Shown here: piece after piece, positions 20,949-29,937 of the stretch | Numbering within the stretch: position 1 is the first letter of the stretch | How the letters are laid out: each line of letters opens with the position of its first letter | Assembly (NCBI RefSeq): GCF_026723825.1 | Contig: NZ_CP113519.1 | Span: 3,224,001-3,288,000 of the forward strand | Reading direction: 5' to 3' | From: Pseudomonas sp. GOM7 | GTDB lineage: Bacteria > Pseudomonadota > Gammaproteobacteria > Pseudomonadales > Pseudomonadaceae | Length of the DNA: 64,000 bases | The notes under the pieces: generated by a model | Databases searched by the model: none | Told to the model about the DNA's origin: nothing | What the model saw: only the letters and a program-made list of their open reading frames with translations | Program-made: the position numbers and the translations under genes

Positions 20949-21764
20949 ATGAACGAACTCACTACGCATCCGAGTCCTGCTTGGCGTCAGCGCCTGGGCG
21001 CTGTCATGGACGGTACGTCCGTACAGCGTCTGATCACGGTATTGATCCTGATAAATGCCGCCATCCTCGGCATGCAGACCTCGCCGAACATCATGGCGCA
21101 ATGGGGCAAACCACTGCTGATCCTCGACGCGCTGATCCTCGCCTGCTTCGTCATCGAGTTGCTCCTGCGCTTCACCGCACGCGGCCTGAAGCTGCTGCGC
21201 GACCCCTGGGCAGTGTTCGACTGCCTGGTGGTCGGCATCGCCCTGATTCCAGCCAGCGGCCCCTTCGCCGTGCTGCGCGCCCTGCGCGTATTGCGGGTGC
21301 TGCGCCTGGTGTCGATCAATCCGAGCATGCGCAAGGTGGTGCAAGCGCTGCTCGCCTCGCTGCCGGGCATGGGCAGCATCGTCATGCTCATGGGGCTGAT
21401 CTTCTACGTCGCTGCGGTGATGGCCACGCAGTTGTTCGGCCAGAGCTTTCCCGAGTGGTTCGGCAACATCGGCGCCAGCCTCTATACCCTGTTCCAGGTG
21501 ATGACCCTGGAAAGCTGGTCGATGGGCATCGTCCGCCCGGTGATGGAACAGCACCCACTGGCCTGGCTGTTCTTCGTGCCCTACATCCTCATCGCCACAT
21601 TCATGATGCTCAATCTGTTCATCGCGGTGATCGTCAACGCCATGCAGAGCACCCACGAGCCCAATGCCGAAGAACAGGCTGCGGTGGCGCGCGAGCAGGC
21701 CATACTCGACGAGCTGCGCGCACTGCGCCAGGAACTGAGCGAGCTGCGGCAAAAGCCGTCCTGA
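20949..21764 (+). CDS. Bacterial voltage-gated sodium channel (single-domain, NaChBac/NavMs type)
   Basis: 271 residues. It has six membrane segments; S4 carries regularly spaced arginines in VLRALRVLRVLRLV. The pore selectivity filter is TLESWSM with Glu188, the bacterial Nav signature. The tail after S6 (EQAAVAREQAILDELRALRQELSELR) is a coiled coil that holds the tetramer. The ATG at 20949 was chosen over a TTG six bases upstream; no clear Shine-Dalgarno is seen. It is monocistronic. The physiological role is not shown by the sequence; sodium-linked motility or pH homeostasis is a possibility known from other bacteria. Confidence 0.88.
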   Translation: MNELTTHPSPAWRQRLGAVMDGTSVQRLITVLILINAAILGMQTSPNIMAQWGKPLLILDALILACFVIELLLRFTARGLKLLRDPWAVFDCLVVGIALIPASGPFAVLRALRVLRVLRLVSINPSMRKVVQALLASLPGMGSIVMLMGLIFYVAAVMATQLFGQSFPEWFGNIGASLYTLFQVMTLESWSMGIVRPVMEQHPLAWLFFVPYILIATFMMLNLFIAVIVNAMQSTHEPNAEEQAAVAREQAILDELRALRQELSELRQKPS

Positions 21765-21939
21765 ACGGCTCACGAGTGCAAGACCCGCCTAAAGTTGGCG
21801 GCGTTGGGCCGCATGAAACCTGATAGTTACATCGTTCAATGGCAAAGTCGCCGCAGGAGGCATGCGGCCCTATCCGCGACTGGTGCCAATCAGAGCCGCA
21901 TAACAATCGGGAGCACGACTCCCCAAGAGGACTCGAACG

Positions 21940-22776
21940 ATGACTGCAAGCACCGCTCTGCCCCAAGCGAAAGCCAGCTTCCCGGTTCGGCGCATGGATT
22001 TCAGCTTCACCGCGACGCCCAAATACTGGTTCTACAACGACCCGTTCATGAGCCAGTTCATGAACAACCTGTCCTCGCTGTTCCCCTACGGCGAGAAGTT
22101 CTTCGTCGACAGCGTGCGCGCGGTGCGTGACGAGATCACCGACCCGCAGTTGAAGAAGGACATCAGTGCCTTCATCGGCCAGGAAGCCATGCATTCCAAG
22201 GAACACGCGGCCTACAACGATTATGCCAACGAGCACGGCATCGATCTGGAACGCCTGGAACTGCGCATCAAGGTGCTGCTGGAATGGACGACTCGCTTCA
22301 GCACCAAGAAGCATCGCCTGGCGGCCACCTGCGCGCTGGAACACTTCACCGCCACCATGGCCGAGCAACTGCTCAAGCGCGAAGACCTCACCACCCAGAT
22401 GAACGACCCCAAGCTGTACCAGCTATGGATGTGGCACGCCATCGAGGAGAATGAGCACAAGGCAGTCTGCTACGACGTCTACCAGAATCTCTACGGCGGC
22501 TACTTCACCCGCGTATTCGTGATGATGATGACCACGGTGATGTTCGCCGGGGTGATCGGCTGGTTCCAGTTGCATCTGCTGCGCAAGGACGGCCAACTGT
22601 TCAACTGGCGTAGCTGGGCGCTGGGCCTGCGCAAGCTGTTCGGCCCGCGTGAAGGTTTCTTCACCAAGATGATCGGCCCTTACCTGGACTACTACCGCCC
22701 GGGCTTCCATCCCAAGGATCACGACACCACCGAGCTGGAAAACCGCTGGCGCGCGCGCCTGGGCTTCTCCAGCTAA
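21940..22776 (+). CDS. Predicted metal-dependent hydrolase, ferritin-like (PF10118 type)
   Basis: 278 residues. Helical segments with repeated acidic and histidine pairs, GQEAMHSKEHAAYN, CALEHFTATMAEQ and EENEHKAV, suggest a di-metal centre in a ferritin-like four-helix bundle. A hydrophobic stretch near residues 186-205 (VFVMMMTTVMFAGVIGWF) may touch the membrane. The family is common in Pseudomonas; its activity has not been established to my knowledge. It converges on nahK, with only one base between stops. Confidence 0.75.
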   Translation: MTASTALPQAKASFPVRRMDFSFTATPKYWFYNDPFMSQFMNNLSSLFPYGEKFFVDSVRAVRDEITDPQLKKDISAFIGQEAMHSKEHAAYNDYANEHGIDLERLELRIKVLLEWTTRFSTKKHRLAATCALEHFTATMAEQLLKREDLTTQMNDPKLYQLWMWHAIEENEHKAVCYDVYQNLYGGYFTRVFVMMMTTVMFAGVIGWFQLHLLRKDGQLFNWRSWALGLRKLFGPREGFFTKMIGPYLDYYRPGFHPKDHDTTELENRWRARLGFSS

Positions 22777-22777
22777 G

Positions 22778-25423
22778 TCAGGCCTGCACGACGCCGCGTT
22801 CGAGCAGATGATTCATCGCGGCCTTGAGTTTCATCGGCCGCACCGGCTTGTGCAGCAGGCTGTGGCCAAGTTCGCGCATCTGCAGCTTGAGCTCGTTGCT
22901 GTAGTTGGCGGTGATCATCAGCGCCGGTAGTGGCGTGCTGCGCCGTGCGTTGATCTGCGCCACGGCATCGACGCCGTTGCGCTCATCGTCCAGGTGGTAG
23001 TCGGCTATCAGCAGGTCGGCCTCGGCGTGGTAGTTGTCCACCTGGCGCGCCAGATCCTGCTCCGATAGCGCAGTGATCACCCGGCAGCCCCAGCCTTCGA
23101 GCAGGGTGCGCATGCCGGCGCAGATCGCCGCGTCGTTATCCAGCACCCACACGCGCGCACCGCTCAGACGCTCGAGCGGATATTGCGGGCTGTCCTCCAG
23201 GGTGCGTGCCCGTGGCGCGCGCCGGGTCAACGGCACCTCCACGGCGAACATCGAACCCCTGCCCTGCTGCGAGGCCACGCGGATGCGATGGCCGAGCATG
23301 CGGGCGATCTTGTCGACGATGGCCAGGCCCAGACCGAGGCCACGATCCTGTTTGCGTTGCACGTTATCGCCGCGCTTGAACTCCTGGAAAATCTCACCGA
23401 GCTTGTCTGGCGCGATGCCGATGCCGCTGTCCCATACCTCGATGGACAGGCTGTTGCCGCGCCGCCGGCAACCCAGCAGGATGCGTCCGCTGGCGGTGTA
23501 GCGAATGGCGTTGCTGAGGAAATTGCGCAGAATCCGCGCCAGCAGTTGCACGTCGCTGCGCACCAGCGCCGTACTGGGCAGGTAATCCAGGCGCAGCCCC
23601 TCGCTGCTGGCGATCTGGTGGTATTCGGCGGCCAGGTTATGTAACAGCTCGCTGACGGCGAACGGCGCGATATCGGCCTTGATCACCCCAGCATCGAGCT
23701 TGGAAATGTCCACTAGGGTGCCGAGCAGACTCTCCACGTCCTCCAGGGAATTGCTGACGTTGCGTACCAGGGGTGCACAGCCGGACAGGTCATGCTTCTC
23801 AAGCAGCGCGCTGGTGAACAGGCGCGCTGCGTTGAGCGGTTGCAGCAGATCATGGCTGACCGCGGCGAGGAACTTGGTCTTGGACAGGTTGGCCTGCTCC
23901 GCCTCGCCCTTGGCCTCGCGCAGGCGCACCTCCATCTGCGTGCGCTCGTCGATTTCGCGGCGCAGTTGCTCGTTCACCGTGGTCAGCTCGGCAGTGCGTT
24001 CACGCACGCGCTGTTCCAGGTGCTGATAGGCCTGATGCAGGGCTTCGGCGGTACGACGGCGCTCGGTGATATCGCGGATCAGCACGAAGATGCCCACCAC
24101 CTCGCCGCTGGCCTGCCGGTTGGGCACGTAGGAGCGCAGCATGTAGCGCTCCTGCCCGGCGTGATTGGTCTCGGCGAACTCGAAGGTCACGCTCTCGCCG
24201 GACAGTGCCCGCTCGACGTAAGGCTCCAAGCGCTGGCAGTGCTCATCGCTGTGCACTTCGCGCAGGCTCTGGCCGAGCATGGCGCCACGCGGCCAGCAGT
24301 ACCATTCCTCGTAGACCTTGTTGGTGAATTCGTAGACCAGATCGGCAGACAGGTAGGCGATCAGTGCCGGCACGTGGTCAGTGATCAGGCGGATCCAGCG
24401 CTCGCTGTCGCTCAGTGCCTGGGCCTGGCGATGACGCTCGGTGATGTCGGTGAAGGTATTGACGAAGCCCCCGGTGGGCAGCGGGTGGGTGCGCACCTCG
24501 AGCATGCGCCCGTCGAACAACCGTACCTCCACCTGGCGCATCGGCCTGCCGGCGGCGTCGCGGCTGTCCGGGGTCAGCGGCTGTAGCTCGCTTTCCGCCA
24601 TCACCTCGGCGAAGGGCCTGTGCGCGTTGATCGGCGCCAGGCCGCAGAGTTCGAGGAAACGGTGGTTCCACAGCTCCAGCGCGCCCTCGGCATTGACCAT
24701 GGCCATGCCCTGGGACAGGTTGTCCACCGCGCGCTGCAACAGCCGCGACTTCTGCGCCAGGGCCTGCTCGCGGCGCAGCGCCTCGCTCTGCTTGACCTCG
24801 GTGATGTCGGTGTAGAGGATCACCAGCCCACCTTCGCGGGTCGGCCGCTCGCTGACCTGTACCCAGCGGCCATCCTGCAGGCGGAACAGGCTCGGCTCGC
24901 CTTCCTTGCCCAGTTGCGCCTCCACCACCAGCCCGGTGCTGCGGCTCAGGCGCTTGATCTCCTCCAGCCGCGTGCCCGTGCCGATACGCGCCCGGCTGCG
25001 TGCCCACAGCGCCTTGAAACGGCTGTTGAAGAGGACGATGCGCTGACGGTCGTCGAACAGCACGAAGGCATCGGAAATGCTCTCGATGGCGTCGATCAGG
25101 TGCTGGTGTGCGGTCTCGGCACGCAGGCGCGCATCGCTGAGCAACTGGTTGCTCGACTTGAGTTCGGCCATGGCCTGGTTCAGCGCATCGGTGCGCTCAC
25201 GCACCTGCTCGGCCAGCACCACCGAGTGCTGGAAAGCGGCATAGGCATCGTCACCCCGCGAGTGGATCGATTCCACCCGCTCGATCAGCGCGGCGTTGAT
25301 GCGCTTGAGCTTGGCGTTCTCCAGCTCCAGCGCGGCGCAGCGTGCCTGTAGCTCAGCGTTCGCAGCGTCCAGCGGGGCGACCAATGGCGACCCCGGTGAA
25401 GGTCTGGTTGATGTGCATGCCAT
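22778..25423 (-). CDS. nahK: Hybrid sensor histidine kinase NahK-like (multi-PAS, HisKA, HATPase, REC)
   Basis: 881 residues, soluble. An N-terminal coiled coil (about 20-105) precedes three PAS segments (about 110-215, 230-345, 350-465). Then come HisKA with phospho-His524 in AAVSHDLLQPLN, a HATPase with DSGIGIAPDKLGEIF and GLGLGLAIV, and a C-terminal receiver with Asp808 (LLIADYHLDD). It follows nosP, with the ATG inside the nosP 3' end (71-base overlap). A TTG at 25384 would shorten the overlap to 32 bases. In P. aeruginosa the NosP-NahK pair is known to sense NO and signal through HptB to biofilm control; the assignment here rests on architecture and linkage. Confidence 0.78.
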   Translation of the reverse strand: MACTSTRPSPGSPLVAPLDAANAELQARCAALELENAKLKRINAALIERVESIHSRGDDAYAAFQHSVVLAEQVRERTDALNQAMAELKSSNQLLSDARLRAETAHQHLIDAIESISDAFVLFDDRQRIVLFNSRFKALWARSRARIGTGTRLEEIKRLSRSTGLVVEAQLGKEGEPSLFRLQDGRWVQVSERPTREGGLVILYTDITEVKQSEALRREQALAQKSRLLQRAVDNLSQGMAMVNAEGALELWNHRFLELCGLAPINAHRPFAEVMAESELQPLTPDSRDAAGRPMRQVEVRLFDGRMLEVRTHPLPTGGFVNTFTDITERHRQAQALSDSERWIRLITDHVPALIAYLSADLVYEFTNKVYEEWYCWPRGAMLGQSLREVHSDEHCQRLEPYVERALSGESVTFEFAETNHAGQERYMLRSYVPNRQASGEVVGIFVLIRDITERRRTAEALHQAYQHLEQRVRERTAELTTVNEQLRREIDERTQMEVRLREAKGEAEQANLSKTKFLAAVSHDLLQPLNAARLFTSALLEKHDLSGCAPLVRNVSNSLEDVESLLGTLVDISKLDAGVIKADIAPFAVSELLHNLAAEYHQIASSEGLRLDYLPSTALVRSDVQLLARILRNFLSNAIRYTASGRILLGCRRRGNSLSIEVWDSGIGIAPDKLGEIFQEFKRGDNVQRKQDRGLGLGLAIVDKIARMLGHRIRVASQQGRGSMFAVEVPLTRRAPRARTLEDSPQYPLERLSGARVWVLDNDAAICAGMRTLLEGWGCRVITALSEQDLARQVDNYHAEADLLIADYHLDDERNGVDAVAQINARRSTPLPALMITANYSNELKLQMRELGHSLLHKPVRPMKLKAAMNHLLERGVVQA

Positions 25424-26516
25424 TGAACTGCTCTCCGTAGGTGTTGAAGCCGATCACCCGCTGCTGACGCAGTAGGTCGGCGACCGGCTCGACGCCAGCG
25501 TCGTTCTCGATTTCCAGGCGGCGCAGGAAGCAGTCGCAACCGATGGTCAGCAGCAACGGGCCGAGGCGCTGCTGCAGACCGGCGAATAGCTGTTGCAGAT
25601 TGGGCAGCAAGGGGCCAGGGCGCATGCCGGTAAGGACGATGCCGTTCTCCACTGCGCAGTAGAAGGTCAGGCTGAGGTCGTCATGCACCTGCTGGATCGA
25701 ACGCACGTAGTAGTGATCGCTGATGCGCACCGCCAGCGGATAGGCGGCGAATATGCGGTGATCCAGAGCCTCGAGTGGTACGCCGATCAGTTCGGCATAC
25801 TCCTGCGCCGCCGGTGCGGCGTTGAGTTCGTACACCCGACGGCTGGCGCTGTCGGCACGGGTAACCACCAGTTTGTCGGCGCTGGGCAGGATGTGGTGGG
25901 TGCTGAACACCTCGAAATCCAGCCAGGTGTTGAACAACACCACCACCGCGGCACCACTGTGAAAGCGCCCGTCGTGATAGACATGGGTATGGGTCAGGTG
26001 GTTGTCGTCGCCGGCCGAACCGCCGAAATGCGGGATGCTGCCCAGTGCCGCGCTGAGCGCGCCGAGCACCAGCTCCTCGCGGCTGGAGAGGCCGTCGAGC
26101 AGGGTCAGGGCAAAGCTATGGCCCTTGATCGAGGCCAGCTCGTTACTGCGGCAATCCTTGACCAGGCCATCGACCAGGTGCTGCGCATCGAGCAGGTTGA
26201 AGCGCTCCATCTCGTCGATCAGCACGCTGGCGATGGAGAAGCAGCGCAGGTCGAAGCCCAGCGCCACCACGCACCCCCGGCCATAGCCCTGCGGGGTGAT
26301 CTCGCCGGCACTGGTGCAGCCAACCAGGCTGACGCCGCCAAAGTGCGCCTCCAGCGCCTGACCAAGGCCATCGAGGTCATACTCGGCCGAGCAGAAAAAC
26401 AGCACGAAACCGAGATAGGGATGGATCAGCTGGCGTGCCAGTTCCTGCGCGGCCAATTCCACGTCCTTCGTGCTGGAAACGGCGCTGACGACGCCCTCCG
26501 ACTGATCCAAGGCCAT
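25353..26516 (-). CDS. nosP: FIST domain protein, NosP-like nitric oxide sensor
   Basis: 387 residues from the ATG at 26516 (a TTG lies 12 bases upstream). The N-terminal FIST domain has FFCSAEYDLDGL and LVGCTSAGEITPQGY. The C-terminal FIST_C domain ends with IGFNTYGEQFNGMHINQTFTG, a family hallmark. NosP proteins bind haem and report NO to the adjacent kinase, and the neighbouring hybrid kinase fits that. It is cytosolic. It is the first gene of a two-gene leftward operon with nahK. Confidence 0.8.
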   Translation of the reverse strand: MALDQSEGVVSAVSSTKDVELAAQELARQLIHPYLGFVLFFCSAEYDLDGLGQALEAHFGGVSLVGCTSAGEITPQGYGRGCVVALGFDLRCFSIASVLIDEMERFNLLDAQHLVDGLVKDCRSNELASIKGHSFALTLLDGLSSREELVLGALSAALGSIPHFGGSAGDDNHLTHTHVYHDGRFHSGAAVVVLFNTWLDFEVFSTHHILPSADKLVVTRADSASRRVYELNAAPAAQEYAELIGVPLEALDHRIFAAYPLAVRISDHYYVRSIQQVHDDLSLTFYCAVENGIVLTGMRPGPLLPNLQQLFAGLQQRLGPLLLTIGCDCFLRRLEIENDAGVEPVADLLRQQRVIGFNTYGEQFNGMHINQTFTGVAIGRPAGRCER

Positions 26517-26805
26517 ATCACGCCCCAATACACCTGCTGGTCTTGGGGAAATTCTACGAAGCAGCCGGCGCTTCCCCCATGCTACTTGAGTACTGGGTAG
26601 TCGATCCGTATGGCGTACTCGCGAAGCAGTATGCCGCCTGATTCAGGCTCTGCACCCCAGGATGACCGATCCAGACGCACTCGCCAGACCAGCGCATTTG
26701 CCGATCTGCCCGCCGAAGCGCGCGCCAGGGCCATGGCTGGCGGAGCGCGCCTTGAATAGAGTCAGGTATCGCCTCTAATTCATAACAGTTCAAAGTGCGA
26801 GCCCC

Positions 26806-28632
26806 ATGAGCCAAGCCGATCTGATTTCGCCCATTCGCTTTCTGGCCCACCTGCCGCAACACCTGCCACGCGTGCCACGCATGTTGCGCGGGCTCTACTA
26901 CGCGGGTATCCGCAATCGCGAGAAGAGCCTGTCGCTGGCCTGGGCCCTGCAACTCGCCACCGAGCGCTACCCCGAGCGCCCGGCCATGATGGATGAGAAC
27001 CGCCAGCTCAGCTATCGCGCGTTCAATGCCTGGGCCAACCGTCTGGCCTGGGCCTTCAAGGCCGAAGGGGTCGGCCATGGCGACGTGGTCGCGGTGATGC
27101 TGGAAAACCGCCTGGAACAGTTGGCTATCCTCGCCGGCTTGAGCAAACTCGGTGCGGTCGGCGCCTTGATCAACACCACCCAACGCGGCAAGGTGCTGGC
27201 GCACAGCTTCAACCTGGTCAAACCCCGCTTTCTGGTGATCGGCGACGAACTGCTCGGCGCCTTCGACGAAATCGCCACGCAACTGCAGAACCAGCAGGCC
27301 AAACGCTACTGGGTTGCCGACCAGGATTGCCTGCGCGATCCCGGCCAGGCACCGGACGGCTGGAGCAACCTGATGCAACTGGCCGTCGGCCAGGCTGAAG
27401 ACAACCCGCCGGACAGCCTGCGCGTGCGCATGAAGGATCCCTGCTTCCTGATCTACACCTCGGGCACCACCGGCCTGCCCAAGGCCTCGATCATGAGCCA
27501 TGGCAAGTGGATCAAGGCCTATGGCGGCTTCGGTCACTCCGGCCTGACGCTGAACGAACGTGACGTGCTCTACCTCACGCTGCCCTGTTACCACAACAAC
27601 GCCGTTACCGTGTGCTGGAGCGCGGCGCTGGCCGGCGGCGCCGCCATCGCCCTGCGCCGGCGCTTCTCCGCCAGCGCCTTCTGGAGCGACGTGGCGCGCT
27701 ACCAGGCCACCTGCTTCGGCTATATCGGCGAGCTGTGCCGCTACCTGCTCAACCAGCCGGTGCACCCGGCGGAACAGGGCAACAGCCTGCGCTGCATGAT
27801 CGGCAATGGCCTGCGCCCATCGATCTGGGCCGAGTTCAAGGAGCGCTTCGGCATCGAGCAGATCACCGAATTCTATGCCTCCAGCGAAGGCAACATCGGC
27901 TTCACCAACGTCTTCAACTTCGACAACACCGTCGGCTACACCCCGGCCACCTACGCCATCGTCCGCTACGACCTGGAGAACGACCGCCCGGTCCGCAGCA
28001 GCAACGGTTTCCTGCAGAAGGCCGACAAGGGCGAAGCCGGTCTGCTGATCAGCGAGATCAGCGCCAAATGGCCCTTCGACGGCTACACCGACCCGGCCAA
28101 GAGCGAGTCGGTGATCCTGCGCAACGTGTTCAAGAAAGGCGATGCCTGGTTCAACACCGGCGACCTGATGCGCGACATCGGCTGCAAGCACGCACAGTTC
28201 GTCGACCGTCTCGGCGATACCTTCCGCTGGAAGGGCGAGAACGTCTCGACAACCGAAGTGGAAAACGTGCTCGGCGCCTTCCCCGGCGTGGAGGATGCTG
28301 TGGTCTATGGCGTGGAGATACCCGGCACCAACGGCCGCTGCGGCATGGCCGCGTTGCGCCTGGCACAAGGCTGCGAGCTGGACGGCGCCGCACTGGCCGC
28401 CTATCTCGATGCCGAGCTGCCAGCTTATGCCGCCCCGCTGTTCATCCGCCTGCTCGGCGAGGTGGAGACCACCGGCACCTTCAAGTACAAGAAGACCGAT
28501 CTGAAACAGGCCGGCTACGATCCGAAAAAGGTAGACGAGCCACTCTACGTGCGCCTACCGGGCTCGACGAGCTTCCAGCCACTGGATGCCGATGTGCATA
28601 CGGCTATCGAGCTGCAGGTGCATCGGTTCTGA
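26806..28632 (+). CDS. Long-/very-long-chain acyl-CoA synthetase (FATP-like, AMP-forming)
   Basis: 608 residues. The adenylate-forming signature YTSGTTGLPKA lies near residue 218. Later motifs are FYASSEGNIGF, NTGDLMRDIG, FVDRLGDTFRWKGENVSTTEVE and FKYKKTDLK, the pattern of fatty-acid-transport-type synthetases rather than classical FadD. It activates long fatty acids to CoA thioesters with ATP. The ATG at 26806 is preceded by a weak ribosome site. It is monocistronic and converges on the small lipoprotein gene. Confidence 0.85.
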   Translation: MSQADLISPIRFLAHLPQHLPRVPRMLRGLYYAGIRNREKSLSLAWALQLATERYPERPAMMDENRQLSYRAFNAWANRLAWAFKAEGVGHGDVVAVMLENRLEQLAILAGLSKLGAVGALINTTQRGKVLAHSFNLVKPRFLVIGDELLGAFDEIATQLQNQQAKRYWVADQDCLRDPGQAPDGWSNLMQLAVGQAEDNPPDSLRVRMKDPCFLIYTSGTTGLPKASIMSHGKWIKAYGGFGHSGLTLNERDVLYLTLPCYHNNAVTVCWSAALAGGAAIALRRRFSASAFWSDVARYQATCFGYIGELCRYLLNQPVHPAEQGNSLRCMIGNGLRPSIWAEFKERFGIEQITEFYASSEGNIGFTNVFNFDNTVGYTPATYAIVRYDLENDRPVRSSNGFLQKADKGEAGLLISEISAKWPFDGYTDPAKSESVILRNVFKKGDAWFNTGDLMRDIGCKHAQFVDRLGDTFRWKGENVSTTEVENVLGAFPGVEDAVVYGVEIPGTNGRCGMAALRLAQGCELDGAALAAYLDAELPAYAAPLFIRLLGEVETTGTFKYKKTDLKQAGYDPKKVDEPLYVRLPGSTSFQPLDADVHTAIELQVHRF

Positions 28633-28645
28633 AAGACGTTACGCG

Positions 28646-28663
28646 GCGCCAGACAGTTGGCGC
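28646..28663. terminator. Small stem-loop between convergent genes
   Basis: GCGCCA (28646-28651) pairs with TGGCGC (28658-28663) in the 48-base gap between the acyl-CoA synthetase and lipoprotein stops. The stem is short and has no T run, so it is weak. Confidence 0.3.
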
Positions 28664-28680
28664 TGCGCTCCTGCCTGCCC

Positions 28681-29169
28681 CTACTGCTTGAACTCGAACT
28701 GCACCTCGGCGCCTTCGATAGAATCCCAGTAGTCGTCGACCCGTGCATTGTTGATCAGCTTGCCGCTGATCTGGAACGGGCCGCTGCTTTCGGGCTTCTC
28801 GCCGAACAGGGGCGGCAGCAGCGGTTTGAGCTCCTGCTCGGTTTTGCTTTGCAGTGCCTGCTCGAACAGCTCATGAGGCACGCTCAGATCCAGCGCCTGC
28901 GCCGCAGCCGGCTCTACCGGCTTGGGTTGAGCAGGTGCGGGCTGGGGCTTGACGGCAACCGGCGCTTTGCCGGGCGCCACCACCGACTTGGCCTCGATCG
29001 CTTTGACCGGTACCGGCGCAACGGGTTTGGGCTTGGCAGGTGCTTCGACAGGCGTAGGGACGGGGGCGACCTGGGCAGGCTCGGGCTGTTGCGCCACGGG
29101 CTGCGGCGCCCGTTCGCAGGCACTCAGCCAAGCCAGGCACAGCAATAACAGCAAGAACTTAGGTTTCAT
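28681..29169 (-). CDS. Small proline/alanine-rich lipoprotein of unknown function
   Basis: 162 residues from the ATG at 29169 (a TTG nine bases upstream is possible). MKPKFLLLLLCLAWLSAC is a lipoprotein signal with Cys18 after LSA. A low-complexity linker (PAQVAPVPTPVEAPAKPKPV and similar, to about residue 95) looks like a periplasm-spanning spacer. A small C-terminal domain ends with SIEGAEVQFEFKQ. I do not recognise the family. It is the last leftward gene after the vWA/sigma/anti-sigma operon, 90 bases downstream of it, so it may belong to the same transcript. Confidence 0.7.
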   Translation of the reverse strand: MKPKFLLLLLCLAWLSACERAPQPVAQQPEPAQVAPVPTPVEAPAKPKPVAPVPVKAIEAKSVVAPGKAPVAVKPQPAPAQPKPVEPAAAQALDLSVPHELFEQALQSKTEQELKPLLPPLFGEKPESSGPFQISGKLINNARVDDYWDSIEGAEVQFEFKQ

Positions 29170-29259
29170 GGGGTACAACTGACTCGTTCGCTAACCCGCC
29201 CATGCTCCCCTGCCCGAACCTGTCTGGCAAGACGACTTACACGACTTTTACGTCGCACC

Positions 29260-29937
29260 TCATTCACGAGGTTTTTCCTTGGCCAGATGGCTCAGTTCGG
29301 CCTCGATATCCAGTTGCGGATAATCGGCCTTGAGCTGCTCCAGCAGGTGCTGCGCCTCCTCCTGCTTATTGCTCTCACGCAGTTCCAGCAAACGCAGCAG
29401 CGCCTCGCGCGGTTCGCTCTGGATTACCAGCTCGGCCATGGGTGCGACTGCGGCGGCGCTGGTCACGGGTATATCCGCCATCGCCGCCGGCGGCGCTGGG
29501 CGTGCCATGGCCTCGGCCTTGAGGCGCTCCTGTGGTACGGCCATACGCGCCATCGACTCGCTCTGCGCGGCACGCTTGGCGGCCATCGGCGCGGGTGCTG
29601 GCGCGGCGGGGCTCATGGCCACGCTGGGCGGCACGCTGTCGAAGGCTTCCGGCACCTGCTCCAGCGTGCGCCAGGTCAGGCTGACACCGATGCCGACACA
29701 GGCCAGCCCGGCCACGGCCACCGACCAGCGCTGGCGAGCTCTGCCGAACAGCCATTGATGCAGACGCTGTGCCCAGCCAGCCTTGGCCTCATCGGCCCGG
29801 AGTGTCTCAGATGCAGCCACGCTGGCAGCGGCGAGGATACGCGCATCCAGCTCGGCCGAAGGTTCACCGCTGCCATGAGCACGGAAATGCGCCAGCAGCG
29901 CCTGTTCGTGATCCAACGGTTCTCGTTCATGGGTCAT
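29260..29937 (-). CDS. Putative anti-sigma factor (single membrane helix)
   Basis: 225 residues. The cytosolic N-terminus (REPLDHEQALLAHFRAHG) is followed by one membrane helix near residues 72-90 (WSVAVAGLACVGIGVSL). A long Ala/Pro-rich periplasmic linker leads to a helical C-terminal domain (EALLRLLELRESNKQEEAQHLL). No HXXXCXXC zinc motif of ZAS-type anti-sigma factors is seen. The call rests on topology and on the ATGA overlap with the ECF sigma gene. It probably holds the sigma factor at the membrane until a signal releases it. Confidence 0.65.
   Translation of the reverse strand: MTHEREPLDHEQALLAHFRAHGSGEPSAELDARILAAASVAASETLRADEAKAGWAQRLHQWLFGRARQRWSVAVAGLACVGIGVSLTWRTLEQVPEAFDSVPPSVAMSPAAPAPAPMAAKRAAQSESMARMAVPQERLKAEAMARPAPPAAMADIPVTSAAAVAPMAELVIQSEPREALLRLLELRESNKQEEAQHLLEQLKADYPQLDIEAELSHLAKEKPRE

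Noticed and set aside
26537..26641. Short open stretch ending ...LLEYWVVDPYGVLAKQYAA before the acyl-CoA synthetase
   Set aside because: It faintly resembles the end of a Uma2-type nuclease, but it is only about 35 codons, has no upstream domain and could be chance. It is not annotated as a pseudogene.
26554..28368. Open frame of about 600 codons opposite the acyl-CoA synthetase gene
   Set aside because: The plus-strand gene carries full family motifs; the antisense product shows no recognisable domain and is a codon-bias shadow.
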